64,000 bases of DNA from Roseateles_E sp005503085 (lineage in GTDB: Bacteria > Pseudomonadota > Gammaproteobacteria > Burkholderiales > Burkholderiaceae_C). Of this stretch, positions 52,438 to 62,217 are shown one piece after another; the first letter of the stretch is position 1, and the number at the start of each line of letters is the position of its first letter. The stretch covers positions 98,643 to 162,642 of the forward strand of contig NZ_JAQOWX010000001.1 of assembly GCF_028462495.1 (NCBI RefSeq). Reading direction: 5' to 3'. Made by a program: the position numbers and the translations under genes. The notes under the pieces are model-generated. The model did not search any database and had not been told where the DNA came from. It saw only the letters and a program-made list of their open reading frames with translations.

Positions 52438-54137
52438 GAGGAGGTGCCATTCAGCAAACGCTGGCCCAGCAGCAGGGCCACGCTGGAGGTCCAGGTGAAC
52501 GCGGGGTCGCGCAGCGGCGCGCCGCTTTGCGCATCGAAGTTCTCGGCCAGGCCCTTGCTCGCGCACAGCGCGGTGAAGCGCCGCGCCAGCTCGTCGCCCA
52601 GATCGCGCCGGCCGCAGCGGTCCATCGCATCGACGAAGAGCAGCGTCGTCGGCGCCCAGATCGGGCCGCGCCAGTAGCCATCGGCGCGGTAATGCGGGCT
52701 GCGCTGCGATTCGGTGGCCAGGCCATGGGGGCTCAGGAAGCGGCCGGGCTCGAAGAGCTCGGCCAGCAGGCGCTCGCGCACGGCCGGCGGCAGGCGCGAG
52801 CCCAGCAGCAGCGGCATGTAGGCGATCAGGCTGTCGCCTTCATCGACCACGCGGCCATCGGCCAGCCGGGCGACGAAGCGCTCGCCGGTCCAGAGCCGGG
52901 CCATCAGGCGCTCGAACAAGGCATCGGCCCGGGCGCGCCAGTCCTGCGCCTGGGCCGGCCGGCCCAGCAGCTCGGCCAGCGCGGCCAGCTCCTCCAGCTG
53001 CAGCACCAGAAAGCTCGCCAGATCGGGGCTTTGCAGCGGCGTGCCGGCAAGAAACACCGTCGCGTTGTCCCAGCCGGCGTCGTTGCCATGGTCGTAGGCG
53101 GGCAAACCATCCTCCGCTGCGGTGTCCAGCCAGCTGCGCGCCTGCGCCGCCAGCCAGTCGTGCATCTGCGCACAGCGCTGTGGCGACCAGGGAGCGAGGC
53201 GACGCAGCCGGGCCACGGTCCAGCCATGGACCGGCGGCTTGGTGAAGCGCCAGTAGGCCTGCAGATCATTGGCGAAGTCCGGCAGGCGGCCGCTCGGGTG
53301 CTGCAGCTCGAACATCAGCGCCAGCTGCTGCCAGGCCAGCTCGGGCTGACCCGCACCCAGCGCCAGCGCGTTGAAGCAATGGTCCCAGCTCCAGATATTG
53401 GTCATCCAGTTCTTGGACATATACATGGCCGGGTAATGCAGCCGGCCTTCGGCGGGCACGATGCAGGACCAGGTGATGTAGGCGGCCAGCCGGCGCAGCG
53501 GGGCCAGGTCTTGCGGCAGGACCGGGGTCAGGGCCAGCCAGGCTTCGAAATCGGCGGCGGCATCGGCGCGCGCGGCGGCGAAGTCCGCGACATCGATGCG
53601 CGTCGGCAGCACGCGGTAGAGATGGACGGCGGCCGCCAGCGCGCCGGCCTCGTCCGGCAGCAGGTCCAGCGCGATGTGTTCGGCGCGCTGGCCCTGCCAG
53701 GGCGCGTCCAGCCGCAACCGCCCTTCGGCCAGCGCGACCCGGGCCGACAGGTCCTGGCCGGCACAGCTGATATGCACCGCCTGTTCATCCAGGCGTTGGG
53801 CATAGTCGTAGCGCTTGCTCTGCAGGCTCAGATGCAGGCCCAGGCCACGGCCTTGCAGTGCCAGCGTGTCGGCATCGGCAAAGGCCAGATGCAGCGCGCC
53901 GGCCTCGGCCTGGAAGCTCAGCGAATCGGCTTGCAGGCGCCACTCGCCCTGGACCTCCCTGCCCTCGGCGTCCACCGGCAGCAGCTTGAACAGCCGACCC
54001 AGATCGGTGTGTTCGTCGCCGCCGCGCAGCTGGCGCAGCCAAAAGGCCGAGTCCTCCGGTAGCCAGGAGACGCAATACCAGCTGCCGCGCCGCGACAGCG
54101 GCACGGCGCGTGGGTTGAACAGGGTCGAGAGCATCAT
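52434..54137 (-). CDS. GH63/MGH1-like (alpha/alpha)6-barrel glycosidase, cytoplasmic
   Basis: 567-aa glycoside hydrolase without a signal peptide. N-terminal beta-sandwich about 1-190, catalytic helical barrel about 200-565. The acid candidate is Asp357 in DHGNDAGWDNATVF (348-361), and the base candidate Glu532 in ENFDAQSG, the arrangement of GH63, GH37 and mannosylglycerate hydrolase enzymes; IWSWDHCFNALAL (248-260) and YWRGPIWAPTTLL are further hallmarks. It probably acts on an alpha-linked oligosaccharide or small glycoside delivered by the ABC transporter. The start, ATG 54137, overlaps the permease stop (ATGA); another ATG follows at once. Confidence 0.85.
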   Translation of the reverse strand: MMLSTLFNPRAVPLSRRGSWYCVSWLPEDSAFWLRQLRGGDEHTDLGRLFKLLPVDAEGREVQGEWRLQADSLSFQAEAGALHLAFADADTLALQGRGLGLHLSLQSKRYDYAQRLDEQAVHISCAGQDLSARVALAEGRLRLDAPWQGQRAEHIALDLLPDEAGALAAAVHLYRVLPTRIDVADFAAARADAAADFEAWLALTPVLPQDLAPLRRLAAYITWSCIVPAEGRLHYPAMYMSKNWMTNIWSWDHCFNALALGAGQPELAWQQLALMFELQHPSGRLPDFANDLQAYWRFTKPPVHGWTVARLRRLAPWSPQRCAQMHDWLAAQARSWLDTAAEDGLPAYDHGNDAGWDNATVFLAGTPLQSPDLASFLVLQLEELAALAELLGRPAQAQDWRARADALFERLMARLWTGERFVARLADGRVVDEGDSLIAYMPLLLGSRLPPAVRERLLAELFEPGRFLSPHGLATESQRSPHYRADGYWRGPIWAPTTLLFVDAMDRCGRRDLGDELARRFTALCASKGLAENFDAQSGAPLRDPAFTWTSSVALLLGQRLLNGTSS

Positions 54138-54973
54138 CCCTTCACGGCGCCGGCGCTGGCGCCCTCCATGATGTGGCGCTGGGCCAGGAAGAACAGCAAG
54201 AGCGGCGGCAGGCATAGCAGCACGGTCATCGCGGCGATCGCGGTCAGGTTGTTGGCATGCAGGCCACGGAACTGGGCCAGACCCAGCGGCAGCGTGTACG
54301 TGCTCTGGTCGTTCAGAAAGATCAGCGGGCCCAGATAGTCGTTCCAGCTGCCGAGGAACTGGAAAGTCCCGACCAGCACCAGGGCCGGCGCCATCAGCGG
54401 CAGATGGATGCGCCAGTAGATCTGCCAGGCGTTCGCTCCGTCCATGCGCGCGGCCTCATCGAGCTCGCGCGGGATGCTCATGATGAACTGGCGCAAGAGG
54501 AAGATGTAGAAGGCCGCGCCGAAGAAGTTGGGCACGATCAAGGGCTTCAGCGTGTTGATCCAGCCCAGCCAGTTGAACTGCATATAGAGCGGGATCATCG
54601 TGACGTCCCAGGGAATCATCATCGAGCCCAGCACCACCATGAACAGCGTGTCGCGGCCACGGAACTCGAAGCGCGCAAAACCATAGGCCACCAGGCTGGA
54701 CGAGAACAACTGGCCCAGCGTTGACAGCGTGCCCACCAGCAGCGAATTCCACAGGAACAGGCCGAAGGGCTGGGCCGCCCAGGCCTCGGCGAAGTTCTGC
54801 CAGCGCGGCAGCGCCGGCCACCACACCGGCGGCCAGGTGTAGAGCTCGCTCCTGGCCTTCAGCGCGGTCACCAGGGTCCAGTACAGCGGCAGCACGAACA
54901 GCAGGGCCAGGCCCAGCATCAGCGTGTAGTAGGCCAGGCGGCGGGCATGGCGGGCAGAGTTGAACGGGGTCAT
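54134..54973 (-). CDS. Sugar ABC transporter permease, MalG/UgpE type
   Basis: Inner-membrane subunit of 279 aa with six hydrophobic helices. The EAA loop is ELDEAARMDGANAWQIYWRIHLPLMAP, which docks on the ATPase. The start at 54973 (MTPFNSARHARRLAYY) overlaps the stop of the first permease by ATGA; the longer frame is inside that gene. Pairs with the MalF-type subunit in a CUT1-class importer. Confidence 0.94.
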   Translation of the reverse strand: MTPFNSARHARRLAYYTLMLGLALLFVLPLYWTLVTALKARSELYTWPPVWWPALPRWQNFAEAWAAQPFGLFLWNSLLVGTLSTLGQLFSSSLVAYGFARFEFRGRDTLFMVVLGSMMIPWDVTMIPLYMQFNWLGWINTLKPLIVPNFFGAAFYIFLLRQFIMSIPRELDEAARMDGANAWQIYWRIHLPLMAPALVLVGTFQFLGSWNDYLGPLIFLNDQSTYTLPLGLAQFRGLHANNLTAIAAMTVLLCLPPLLLFFLAQRHIMEGASAGAVKG

Positions 54974-55935
54974 GCCTGGCCCTCCCCCGACTCGCGCTTG
55001 ATCTCGTTTTCGTAGAACACCCACAGGCTGGAGAAGCGCATCACGCTCAGAGCCAGCAGCAGGATGATCAGGAACAGCAGCCAGGACAGCGCCGAGGCAT
55101 AGCCCATATCGAAGTACTTGAAGGCGGTGTCGTAGATGTACATGGCCAGCATATAGGTGGACTTGAGCGGCCCGCCCTCGGTCAGCAGCAGGGCCAGGGT
55201 CAGCTGCTGGAAGGCGGCGATCAGGGTCGTGACCAGGTTGAACAGCAGCACCGGCGACAGCAGCGGCAAGGTGATGTGCGTGAACTGCTTGAGCCGCGAC
55301 ACGCCCGACAGCGCGGCCGCTTCATACAGATCGACCGGTATCGCCTTCAGCCCGGCCAGGAACACCAGCATCGTGCCGCCCAGGCTCCACAGGCTGGCGA
55401 TCACCACCGACCAGATGGCCCAGCGCGGGCTGCCCAGCCAGTTCAGCGGCGCGATGCCGATCAGGCCCAGCAGATAGTTCAGGAGCCCGTACTCCTGGCT
55501 GTAGATCCAGGTCCAGATCGTCACCAGGGCCACGCCCGACAGCATGCTGGGCAGATAGAACAGGGTGCGGAACAGGCCTTGGCCCCAGCCGCGACGGTTC
55601 AGCAGCAGGGCCAGGCCCAGCGCGGCGACCAGATGGATGGGCACATAGAGGCCGGCAAAGCGGCAGGTGACCCAGAGCGCATCGCGGAAGTCATCGTCGC
55701 TGCTCAGGATGCGGCGGTAGTTCTCCAGCCCGACGAAGCGCTCGCCGCCCATCAGCGGCCAGTCGAACAGGCTGGTGTAGAGCGAGTACAGCAGCGGGCC
55801 CAGCGTGAAGGCCACAAAGCCCAGCAACCAGGGTGCGACGAAAAGCCAGGGCGTCAGGCCGCGCGGCCAGCGTCGACGGATCGGCGGTGCCAGGTCTTGC
55901 GCGGCGGCGCCGGACAGCATCACGCGGGCGCTCAT
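54970..55935 (-). CDS. Sugar ABC transporter permease, MalF/UgpA type
   Basis: 321-aa inner-membrane subunit with about six helices after a basic N-terminus (PPIRRRWPRGLTPWLFVAPWLLGF). EAA motif: DLYEAAALSGVSRLKQFTHITLPLLSP. It lacks the extra periplasmic loop and leading helices of enteric MalF, as in most CUT1 systems. Overlaps the binding-protein and MalG-type genes by ATGA. Confidence 0.94.
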   Translation of the reverse strand: MSARVMLSGAAAQDLAPPIRRRWPRGLTPWLFVAPWLLGFVAFTLGPLLYSLYTSLFDWPLMGGERFVGLENYRRILSSDDDFRDALWVTCRFAGLYVPIHLVAALGLALLLNRRGWGQGLFRTLFYLPSMLSGVALVTIWTWIYSQEYGLLNYLLGLIGIAPLNWLGSPRWAIWSVVIASLWSLGGTMLVFLAGLKAIPVDLYEAAALSGVSRLKQFTHITLPLLSPVLLFNLVTTLIAAFQQLTLALLLTEGGPLKSTYMLAMYIYDTAFKYFDMGYASALSWLLFLIILLLALSVMRFSSLWVFYENEIKRESGEGQA

Positions 55936-57136
55936 TGCAGTTTCCTCTCGGCCTTCAGCGCGGCCTTGCCGAGGATGGGGCCGACCTCGCCCTGCTTCAG
56001 GAACACCGCCTGGATCGCATCGCGCACCACGGCCGAGGCCCGGGTCCAGCGCGGGTTCAGCAGAAAGGCCGGCACCTCCTGCATGCTCAACGCCATCGCG
56101 TAGAAGGGCTGGACCAGCGGATCCTCCTGCAGCCGCAGCTCGCGCGCCACGCTCATCAGCACCGGCAGATCACCCTGGCGCAGCCGCACCGCCTCGGCGC
56201 TGCTGTAGAACCTGATGAACTGCCAGGCCAGGGCCTTCTGTGTCGAGTCGCGGGCGATGGCCAGCGAGGAGACGCTGACGACGCTTTGCGCCGGCCGGCC
56301 CTGGAAGCTGGGCAGCGGCGCCACGCCGTAGCGCTTGCCGTCCTGGGCCAGTTCGAGCCGGAAGGCCGCGCCGTCCATCAGCATCGCGACGCGATCGGCA
56401 ACGAAGAGCTGGCGCTGATTCTTGCCGTCGCCCACGCCCAGGGTCGCCGCCAGCCCCTGGTCCAGCAGGCCCAGCAGCATCGAGAACATGGCTTGCGAGC
56501 CGGCGCTGTCGAACTCGCCCTGCACCCGTTGCCCATCGGCGCCCAGCATGCGGGCACCGGCGCTCCACAGATAGCCCTGGAAGTCATAGGGATCGGGGGC
56601 CACGTCCAGGCCATAGCCATAGACCTTGGCGGCCGGGCGGCTGAGCTTGCGCGACAGCGCGGCCAGATCCTCCCAGCTCCAGCCCGGCTGCGGATAAGCC
56701 AGGCCGGCGCGGTCGAACATGTCCTTGTTGTAGTAGATGACCTGGCTCGTGAAGCCGGCCGGCACACCGTAAAGCCGGCCCTCGGCGCTGGCAAAGCGCA
56801 GCAGTCCCGGCACCAGATCGGCGCTGGCAAAGGCCGGCTCGCGGGCCTGCCAGGCGTCCAGCGGCTCCAGCACGCGGTGATAGAGCGGGAAGTTCCACAT
56901 CATCATCACATCGGGCGGGTTGCGCGCGCCGAAGGCGGCCGACAGCTTCTGGTTGAAGCCCCCGCCATAAGCCTCCAGCTGCACCCGCACACCGGGATGG
57001 CGCTGCTCGAAGGCGGCGGCGATGCGGCGCTGGATGCCCAGGTTCTCGCTACCGTCCCAGGTCGCGAAGCGCAGCACCTGCGCGGCGGCCGACAGCGGCA
57101 ACAGCAGCGCGAGCACAAGGAGGATCAGGCGCTTGT

Positions 57137-57140
<4 letters not shown>
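55932..57140 (-). CDS. Sugar ABC transporter substrate-binding protein (family 1)
   Basis: Periplasmic binding protein of 402 aa, SBP_bac_1 class. Sec signal peptide MNKRLILLVLALLLPLSAAAQ; mature start VLRFATWDGSENLGIQRRIAAAFEQRHPGV is the usual first domain of CUT1 binding proteins; aromatic residues such as those in PDPYDFQGYLW may stack on sugar. No lipobox Cys. Ligand unknown. Encoded between the ATPase and first permease with ATGA overlaps on both sides. Confidence 0.93.
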
Positions 57141-58198
<1,058 letters not shown>

Positions 58199-58204
58199 AT
58201 GTCG

Positions 58205-58963
58205 TCAGCCCAGGCGTTGGGAAAGATATTGATGACCGAGCCGCGCGCTGCGCGCCGGCTGGCTGGGATGGTCGTGCTCGACGATGAAGGTCTGCAGCCG
58301 GCCCGCCAGGCCCGGCAGCCACTGGGCCCAGGGCAGCCGCCCCTCGCCCAGCGTGGCCCAGCCCTGCTCGGCCGCGTCGGCGCCCTCGCCGGCCAGGTCC
58401 TTCACATGCACCGACTGCAGGCGCGCCGCATAGCGCGCCAGCCAGACGGCCGGGTCCTCGCCGGCGCGCGCCACCCAGGCCACATCGGGCTGCCAACGCA
58501 GACTCGACGCGGCCTCGAACAGCGTCTCCAGCACGGTCCGGCCATCGGTCAAACGCTCGAACTCGAAGGCATGGTTGTGATAAGCCAGGTCGACGCCGAG
58601 CAGGGCCAGGTCTTGCGCATGGGCCTGCAGCCTGCCGGCCAGCGCCAGCCAGCCGGCCTGGTCGGCGGGGCGCTCGGCCTCGTCCAGCCAGGGCATCACC
58701 AGCTGGCGGCAGTCCAGCGCCGCCAGGGCCTGCAGGATCTCGGCCCGGCCGGCGTCCAGCTCGCTCATCTCCACATGCATGGAGGCCAGACCCAGGCCCG
58801 AGGCCCGCAGCGTGGCGATGAAATCGGCCGGCGCCAGGCCGTGCAGGCCCTCGGTCTCAACCCAGGCATAGCCGGCCTCGCGGGCCAGCGCCAGCCGCGC
58901 CGCCAGCGCCCCGGCGCTGCGCACCGTGTAGAGCTGCAGGGCGATCTTGTGATGTTTCGTCAT
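58205..58963 (-). CDS. Sugar phosphate isomerase/epimerase-like TIM-barrel protein (252 aa)
   Basis: Small AP-endonuclease-2-type TIM barrel. Recognisable segments: IALQLYTVRSAG at the start, YAWVETEGLHGL (Glu), LAYHNHAFEFERL, WQPDVAWVARAG (Asp), SVHVKDLAG (His) and FIVEHDHPSQPA (Glu). This subgroup is frequent next to Gfo/Idh genes in cytoplasmic sugar-acid and keto-sugar pathways. The reaction is not known. ATGA-coupled to the upstream dehydrogenase. Confidence 0.82.
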   Translation of the reverse strand: MTKHHKIALQLYTVRSAGALAARLALAREAGYAWVETEGLHGLAPADFIATLRASGLGLASMHVEMSELDAGRAEILQALAALDCRQLVMPWLDEAERPADQAGWLALAGRLQAHAQDLALLGVDLAYHNHAFEFERLTDGRTVLETLFEAASSLRWQPDVAWVARAGEDPAVWLARYAARLQSVHVKDLAGEGADAAEQGWATLGEGRLPWAQWLPGLAGRLQTFIVEHDHPSQPARSARLGHQYLSQRLG

Positions 58964-60084
58964 GCGCCCACCTCACAGGCAATCTGCCGGGCAAAGGCCG
59001 GCGGCAGCGGCGCGGGCCGCTCGCAGCGCGTGCTCAACGCCACCGGGCCGCCCTGGACGGCGGCGCGCAGGGTCGCGTCCATCACCTCCAGCACATGCAG
59101 GGCCAGCTCGCCGCTGGCGCGGTGCGGCTGTCCCGCAGTGATGGCCCAGGCCATCTCGGCCACGCCCAGGCCGCGCAGCCGGCCGGTGAAGGCGCGCGGG
59201 GCCAGGTCTTGCCAGTCGCCGTCCTGCTCGCAGAACTGCAGGCCGCCGCCGAACTCGTTCGGATCGGGCAGCAGCAGCGAGCCCTGCTCGCCGTAGAGCT
59301 CGATGGGGCTGGACTTGTGCTTCCAGACATCGAAGCTGGTGCTCATCGTGACAAAGGCGCCGCTCTCGAATTCCAGACCAGCGACCACATGGCTGGGCGT
59401 CTCGACCGCAATGTGCTGGCCCTGGCGCGGGCCGCGCGGCACCTGGCGCGGCGACCAGCTGGTATGGGCCATGCCGCTGACCCGGCGCACCGGGCCCAGC
59501 AGCTGCACCAGCTGGGTCAGGTAGTAGACGCCCATGTCCATCAGCGGGCCGGCACCGGGGCGGTAGAAGAACTCGGGGTTGGGGTGCCAGTCGTCCGGGC
59601 CGCGCTCCATCATGCAGGCCTGGCCGGCGACGATGCGGCCCAGCCGGCCGCTGTCCAGCAGCGCGCGCGCGGCCTGGCCGGCGCCGCCCAGAAAGGTGTC
59701 CGGCGCGCAGCCGATGCGGCGGCCGGCGCGCGCTGCAGTCTCCATCAAGACCTGGCCCTCGTCGAAGCTGGCGGCCAGCGGCTTCTCGGTATAGAGATGC
59801 TTGCCGGCCTCCAGCACCTGGCGGCCCACCGCCAGATGGACGGCCGGCGGGGTCAGGTTGATGACAATGTCCGCCTCGCCGGCCAGCAGCTCGGCAGGCG
59901 TCAGCGCGCGGATGCCGAAGGCCTCGGCGCGCGCGCGGGCCGCGTCGGCGCGGGCATCGGCCACCGCGATCAGCTCGAGATGGCCGAAGGCTCGCAGGCC
60001 TTTGGCATAGGCCGGGAAGATGTCGCCGGCGCCGATGATGGCGACCCGGGTCACGGTGCCGCTCATGCCGCTCATGCCGCTCAT
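58960..60084 (-). CDS. Gfo/Idh/MocA family oxidoreductase (second dehydrogenase of the operon)
   Basis: 374-aa NAD(P)-dependent dehydrogenase-type protein. Rossmann VAIIGAGDIFPAYAKGLRAFG, catalytic Lys in HLYTEKPLAASFDEG, and the active-site segment GPLMDMGVYYLTQLVQLLGPV. The N-terminus is unusual: three in-frame copies of ATGAGCGGC at 60084, 60075 and 60066 give MSGMSGMSG and three possible start codons; only the first overlaps the preceding stop. Substrate unknown, presumably a sugar or glycoside. Confidence 0.86.
   Translation of the reverse strand: MSGMSGMSGTVTRVAIIGAGDIFPAYAKGLRAFGHLELIAVADARADAARARAEAFGIRALTPAELLAGEADIVINLTPPAVHLAVGRQVLEAGKHLYTEKPLAASFDEGQVLMETAARAGRRIGCAPDTFLGGAGQAARALLDSGRLGRIVAGQACMMERGPDDWHPNPEFFYRPGAGPLMDMGVYYLTQLVQLLGPVRRVSGMAHTSWSPRQVPRGPRQGQHIAVETPSHVVAGLEFESGAFVTMSTSFDVWKHKSSPIELYGEQGSLLLPDPNEFGGGLQFCEQDGDWQDLAPRAFTGRLRGLGVAEMAWAITAGQPHRASGELALHVLEVMDATLRAAVQGGPVALSTRCERPAPLPPAFARQIACEVGA
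60058..60084 (-). repeat. Three tandem 9-bp units at a start codon
   Basis: ATGAGCGGC occurs three times in a row on the minus strand, each unit supplying an ATG in the same frame. The number of units can change by slippage without shifting the frame. Confidence 0.85.
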
Positions 60085-62117
60085 GCCGGGCTCCCCAGAT
60101 CGGCCAGATCCAGCCAGGGCAGTTCCTCGGCGCTGAGATTGACATCGAGGCCGCGCATCGAGCTGGCGGTCTCGGCGATGCTGCGCGGGCCGATCAGGCT
60201 GAAGGCGGGGAAGCCCTGCGCCAGCACCCAGGCCAGCGCGATATTGATCGCGGCACAGCCCTTCTTGGCGGCCAGCTCGCGGGCCCGCGCCAGGCGCAGG
60301 AAATTGGCCTCGCTATACCAGCAGCGCACCAGTTCCTCGTCGTCCTGCTGGCCCGGCGCGGCGCGGCCGTCGACGAAGAAGCCGCGCGCCTGCGAGGACC
60401 AGGCGAACAGCGCCAGGCCCTGCTCGGCCAGCCAGCGCCGCGAGTCCGGCGTGCCGGCCGAGACGCAGCCGCGCCAGATCGGCGACTGCATGCGCGCCAG
60501 GCTCAGCTGGTTGTTGACCAGGGCGAAGCCCTGCTGGCCGGTCCGGGCCGCATAGGCATTCGCCTCGGCCACCCGCGTCAGCGACCAGTTGCTGCCGCCA
60601 AAGGCCTGGAAGCGGCCCTTGTTGCGCTGCTCGTTGAGCGCGTCGATGAACTCGCCGACCGGCACCTCGGGGTTGTCGCGGTGCAGGATGTAGAGGTCGG
60701 CCGACTCGGTGCGCAGGCGCTCCAGGCTTTCGGCCAACTCGCGGGCCATGCCCTCGGGCGTGCAGTGCGGCGTGTGGGCGCCCTTGGCGATCAGCACGAT
60801 CTCGTCGCGGATGCCGCGCGCGCTCAGCCAGTCGCCGAAGATGGACTCGCAGTGCCCGCCCTCGAAGTCATAGACCCAGGCGGTGTCGAAGGCGTTGCCA
60901 CCGCGCTCCAGATAGTCGTCGAACAGCGCGGCCGCATAAGGCAGGGTCTCCTGGTGGTCCACCCCCATGATCAGGCGGGACACCGGCTTGGCAAGACCCG
61001 GCACCTGGCCATAGCGCATATTCGCATCGGGGCGGCGCGTGATCGGCAGGCCGGCCAGGGTCTTGCGGCCGGCCAGCGCGGGGACCTGCTCCTTCGGGTA
61101 GCTCAGGCCGATGGCGCGGCGCCAGCGGTCCAGCGCGGCCAGGTTGGCGATCGAGTCGGCCGGGCTCATGGCCGGATGCGGCACGGCGCCGGTGCGGACC
61201 GCCCGGGCGAAGACATCGGCCTCGTGGGCATAGAGGCCGCGGTCGGTGGCGACGGTCCAGCTCTGGGCCAGGGCCTCGTCCACCCACAGCTCGATGCGGC
61301 TCTCGCCGGCCTGCGCACCGGCGCCATACCAGGGATTGGCCACGACCAGGGCGCCCTTAGCTCCACCCAGGCGCAGCGATTCCTCCTGTTCCAGGCTGAT
61401 CGCCGTGGCGATCTGCGCTGTGATGTCGCCGGGAAAGCGCAGCGTGGCCAGGGCCCAGGCATCGACGCCCATCGTCTCGTGCAGCCGCCCCATGGCCTGC
61501 AGCTCCAGCGGCTCAGCAAAGTCCTGGCCCCGGGCCACACCGGCCAGCAAGCGCGCCATCGACATCGGATAGCAGCCCACATCGAGGATGCCGCCGCCGG
61601 CCAGGCCCGGCTCCCAGCTGCGCGAGCCGGCACGCGGCGTCGAGGCGTAGCAGAAGGAGGCTTGGATATGGCGCAGCTCGCCGATCACGCCGCGCTTCAG
61701 CAAGTCCAGCAGCTGGGCGGTCTGCGGCAGGCAGCGGTACATGAAGGCTTCCATCAGCACGCGGCCCGCGCGCTCGGCCGCCTCGAACGCGATCATGGCC
61801 TCGGCCTGGTTCAGTCCCAGCGGCTTCTCGCACAGCACATGCTTGCCGGCGCGCAGCGCCCGCACCGTCCAGTGCAGATGCTCGGTGTGCGGCAGGCCGA
61901 TATAAACGGCGTCCACGGTCGGGTTGGCCAGCAAGGACTCATAGCTGGCATGGGCGATGACCGCCGTGCCCGGCGCCGCATGGGCGTCGGCAAAGGCGCG
62001 GGCCCGGGCCTCGTCGCGGCTGGCCACCGCCACCAGGCCGCCGCTGTCGGTCTGTTGCAGGCCCTTGGCAAAAGCGCCCGAGATGTTCCCGGCGCCGATG
62101 ATTCCCCAGTTCAGCAT
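60081..62117 (-). CDS. Gfo/Idh/MocA dehydrogenase fused to an aldo/keto reductase
   Basis: 678-aa two-domain oxidoreductase. Residues 1-345 are a complete Gfo/Idh/MocA unit: GIIGAGNISGAFAKGL, catalytic Lys98 in CEKPLG, and GGGILDVGCYPMSMARL near 175-190. After a short linker (345-378), residues 379-675 form an aldo/keto reductase barrel with the tetrad intact: Asp411 and Tyr416 (NAFDTAWVYDF), Lys445 (LIAKGAH) and His479 (YILHRDNP). Both halves therefore look active, so one polypeptide could couple an NAD(P) oxidation with a carbonyl reduction. First gene of the sugar operon; an operator-like palindrome lies 9 bp upstream. I do not recall a characterised homologue. Confidence 0.87.
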   Translation of the reverse strand: MLNWGIIGAGNISGAFAKGLQQTDSGGLVAVASRDEARARAFADAHAAPGTAVIAHASYESLLANPTVDAVYIGLPHTEHLHWTVRALRAGKHVLCEKPLGLNQAEAMIAFEAAERAGRVLMEAFMYRCLPQTAQLLDLLKRGVIGELRHIQASFCYASTPRAGSRSWEPGLAGGGILDVGCYPMSMARLLAGVARGQDFAEPLELQAMGRLHETMGVDAWALATLRFPGDITAQIATAISLEQEESLRLGGAKGALVVANPWYGAGAQAGESRIELWVDEALAQSWTVATDRGLYAHEADVFARAVRTGAVPHPAMSPADSIANLAALDRWRRAIGLSYPKEQVPALAGRKTLAGLPITRRPDANMRYGQVPGLAKPVSRLIMGVDHQETLPYAAALFDDYLERGGNAFDTAWVYDFEGGHCESIFGDWLSARGIRDEIVLIAKGAHTPHCTPEGMARELAESLERLRTESADLYILHRDNPEVPVGEFIDALNEQRNKGRFQAFGGSNWSLTRVAEANAYAARTGQQGFALVNNQLSLARMQSPIWRGCVSAGTPDSRRWLAEQGLALFAWSSQARGFFVDGRAAPGQQDDEELVRCWYSEANFLRLARARELAAKKGCAAINIALAWVLAQGFPAFSLIGPRSIAETASSMRGLDVNLSAEELPWLDLADLGSPA

Positions 62118-62125
62118 GGTTGGTT

Positions 62126-62140
62126 TTGAAACGTTTTGAA
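62126..62140. promoter_or_regulatory. Candidate LacI-family operator
   Basis: TTGAAACGTTTTGAA contains the perfect palindrome AAACGTTT (62129-62136) with the central CG typical of LacI/GalR-family sites, plus matching outer bases TT/AA. It lies between the predicted transcription start and the ATG at 62117, a good position for repression by the LacI protein encoded within the operon. Confidence 0.5.
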
Positions 62141-62154
62141 TTGCGAATGCCGGA

Positions 62155-62182
62155 AATATATTTACTGCATTTCGGGCTTGAA
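62155..62182 (-). promoter_or_regulatory. Candidate promoter of the sugar operon
   Basis: On the minus strand TTCAAG (62177-62182) and TATATT (62155-62160) are 16 bp apart in a locally AT-rich stretch of otherwise GC-rich DNA. Transcription from about 62148 would place the operator at about +8 to +22. Confidence 0.45.
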
Positions 62183-62217
62183 TCGAGGCTTACCCTAGGA
62201 GCGGCAGCGTGCAGACC

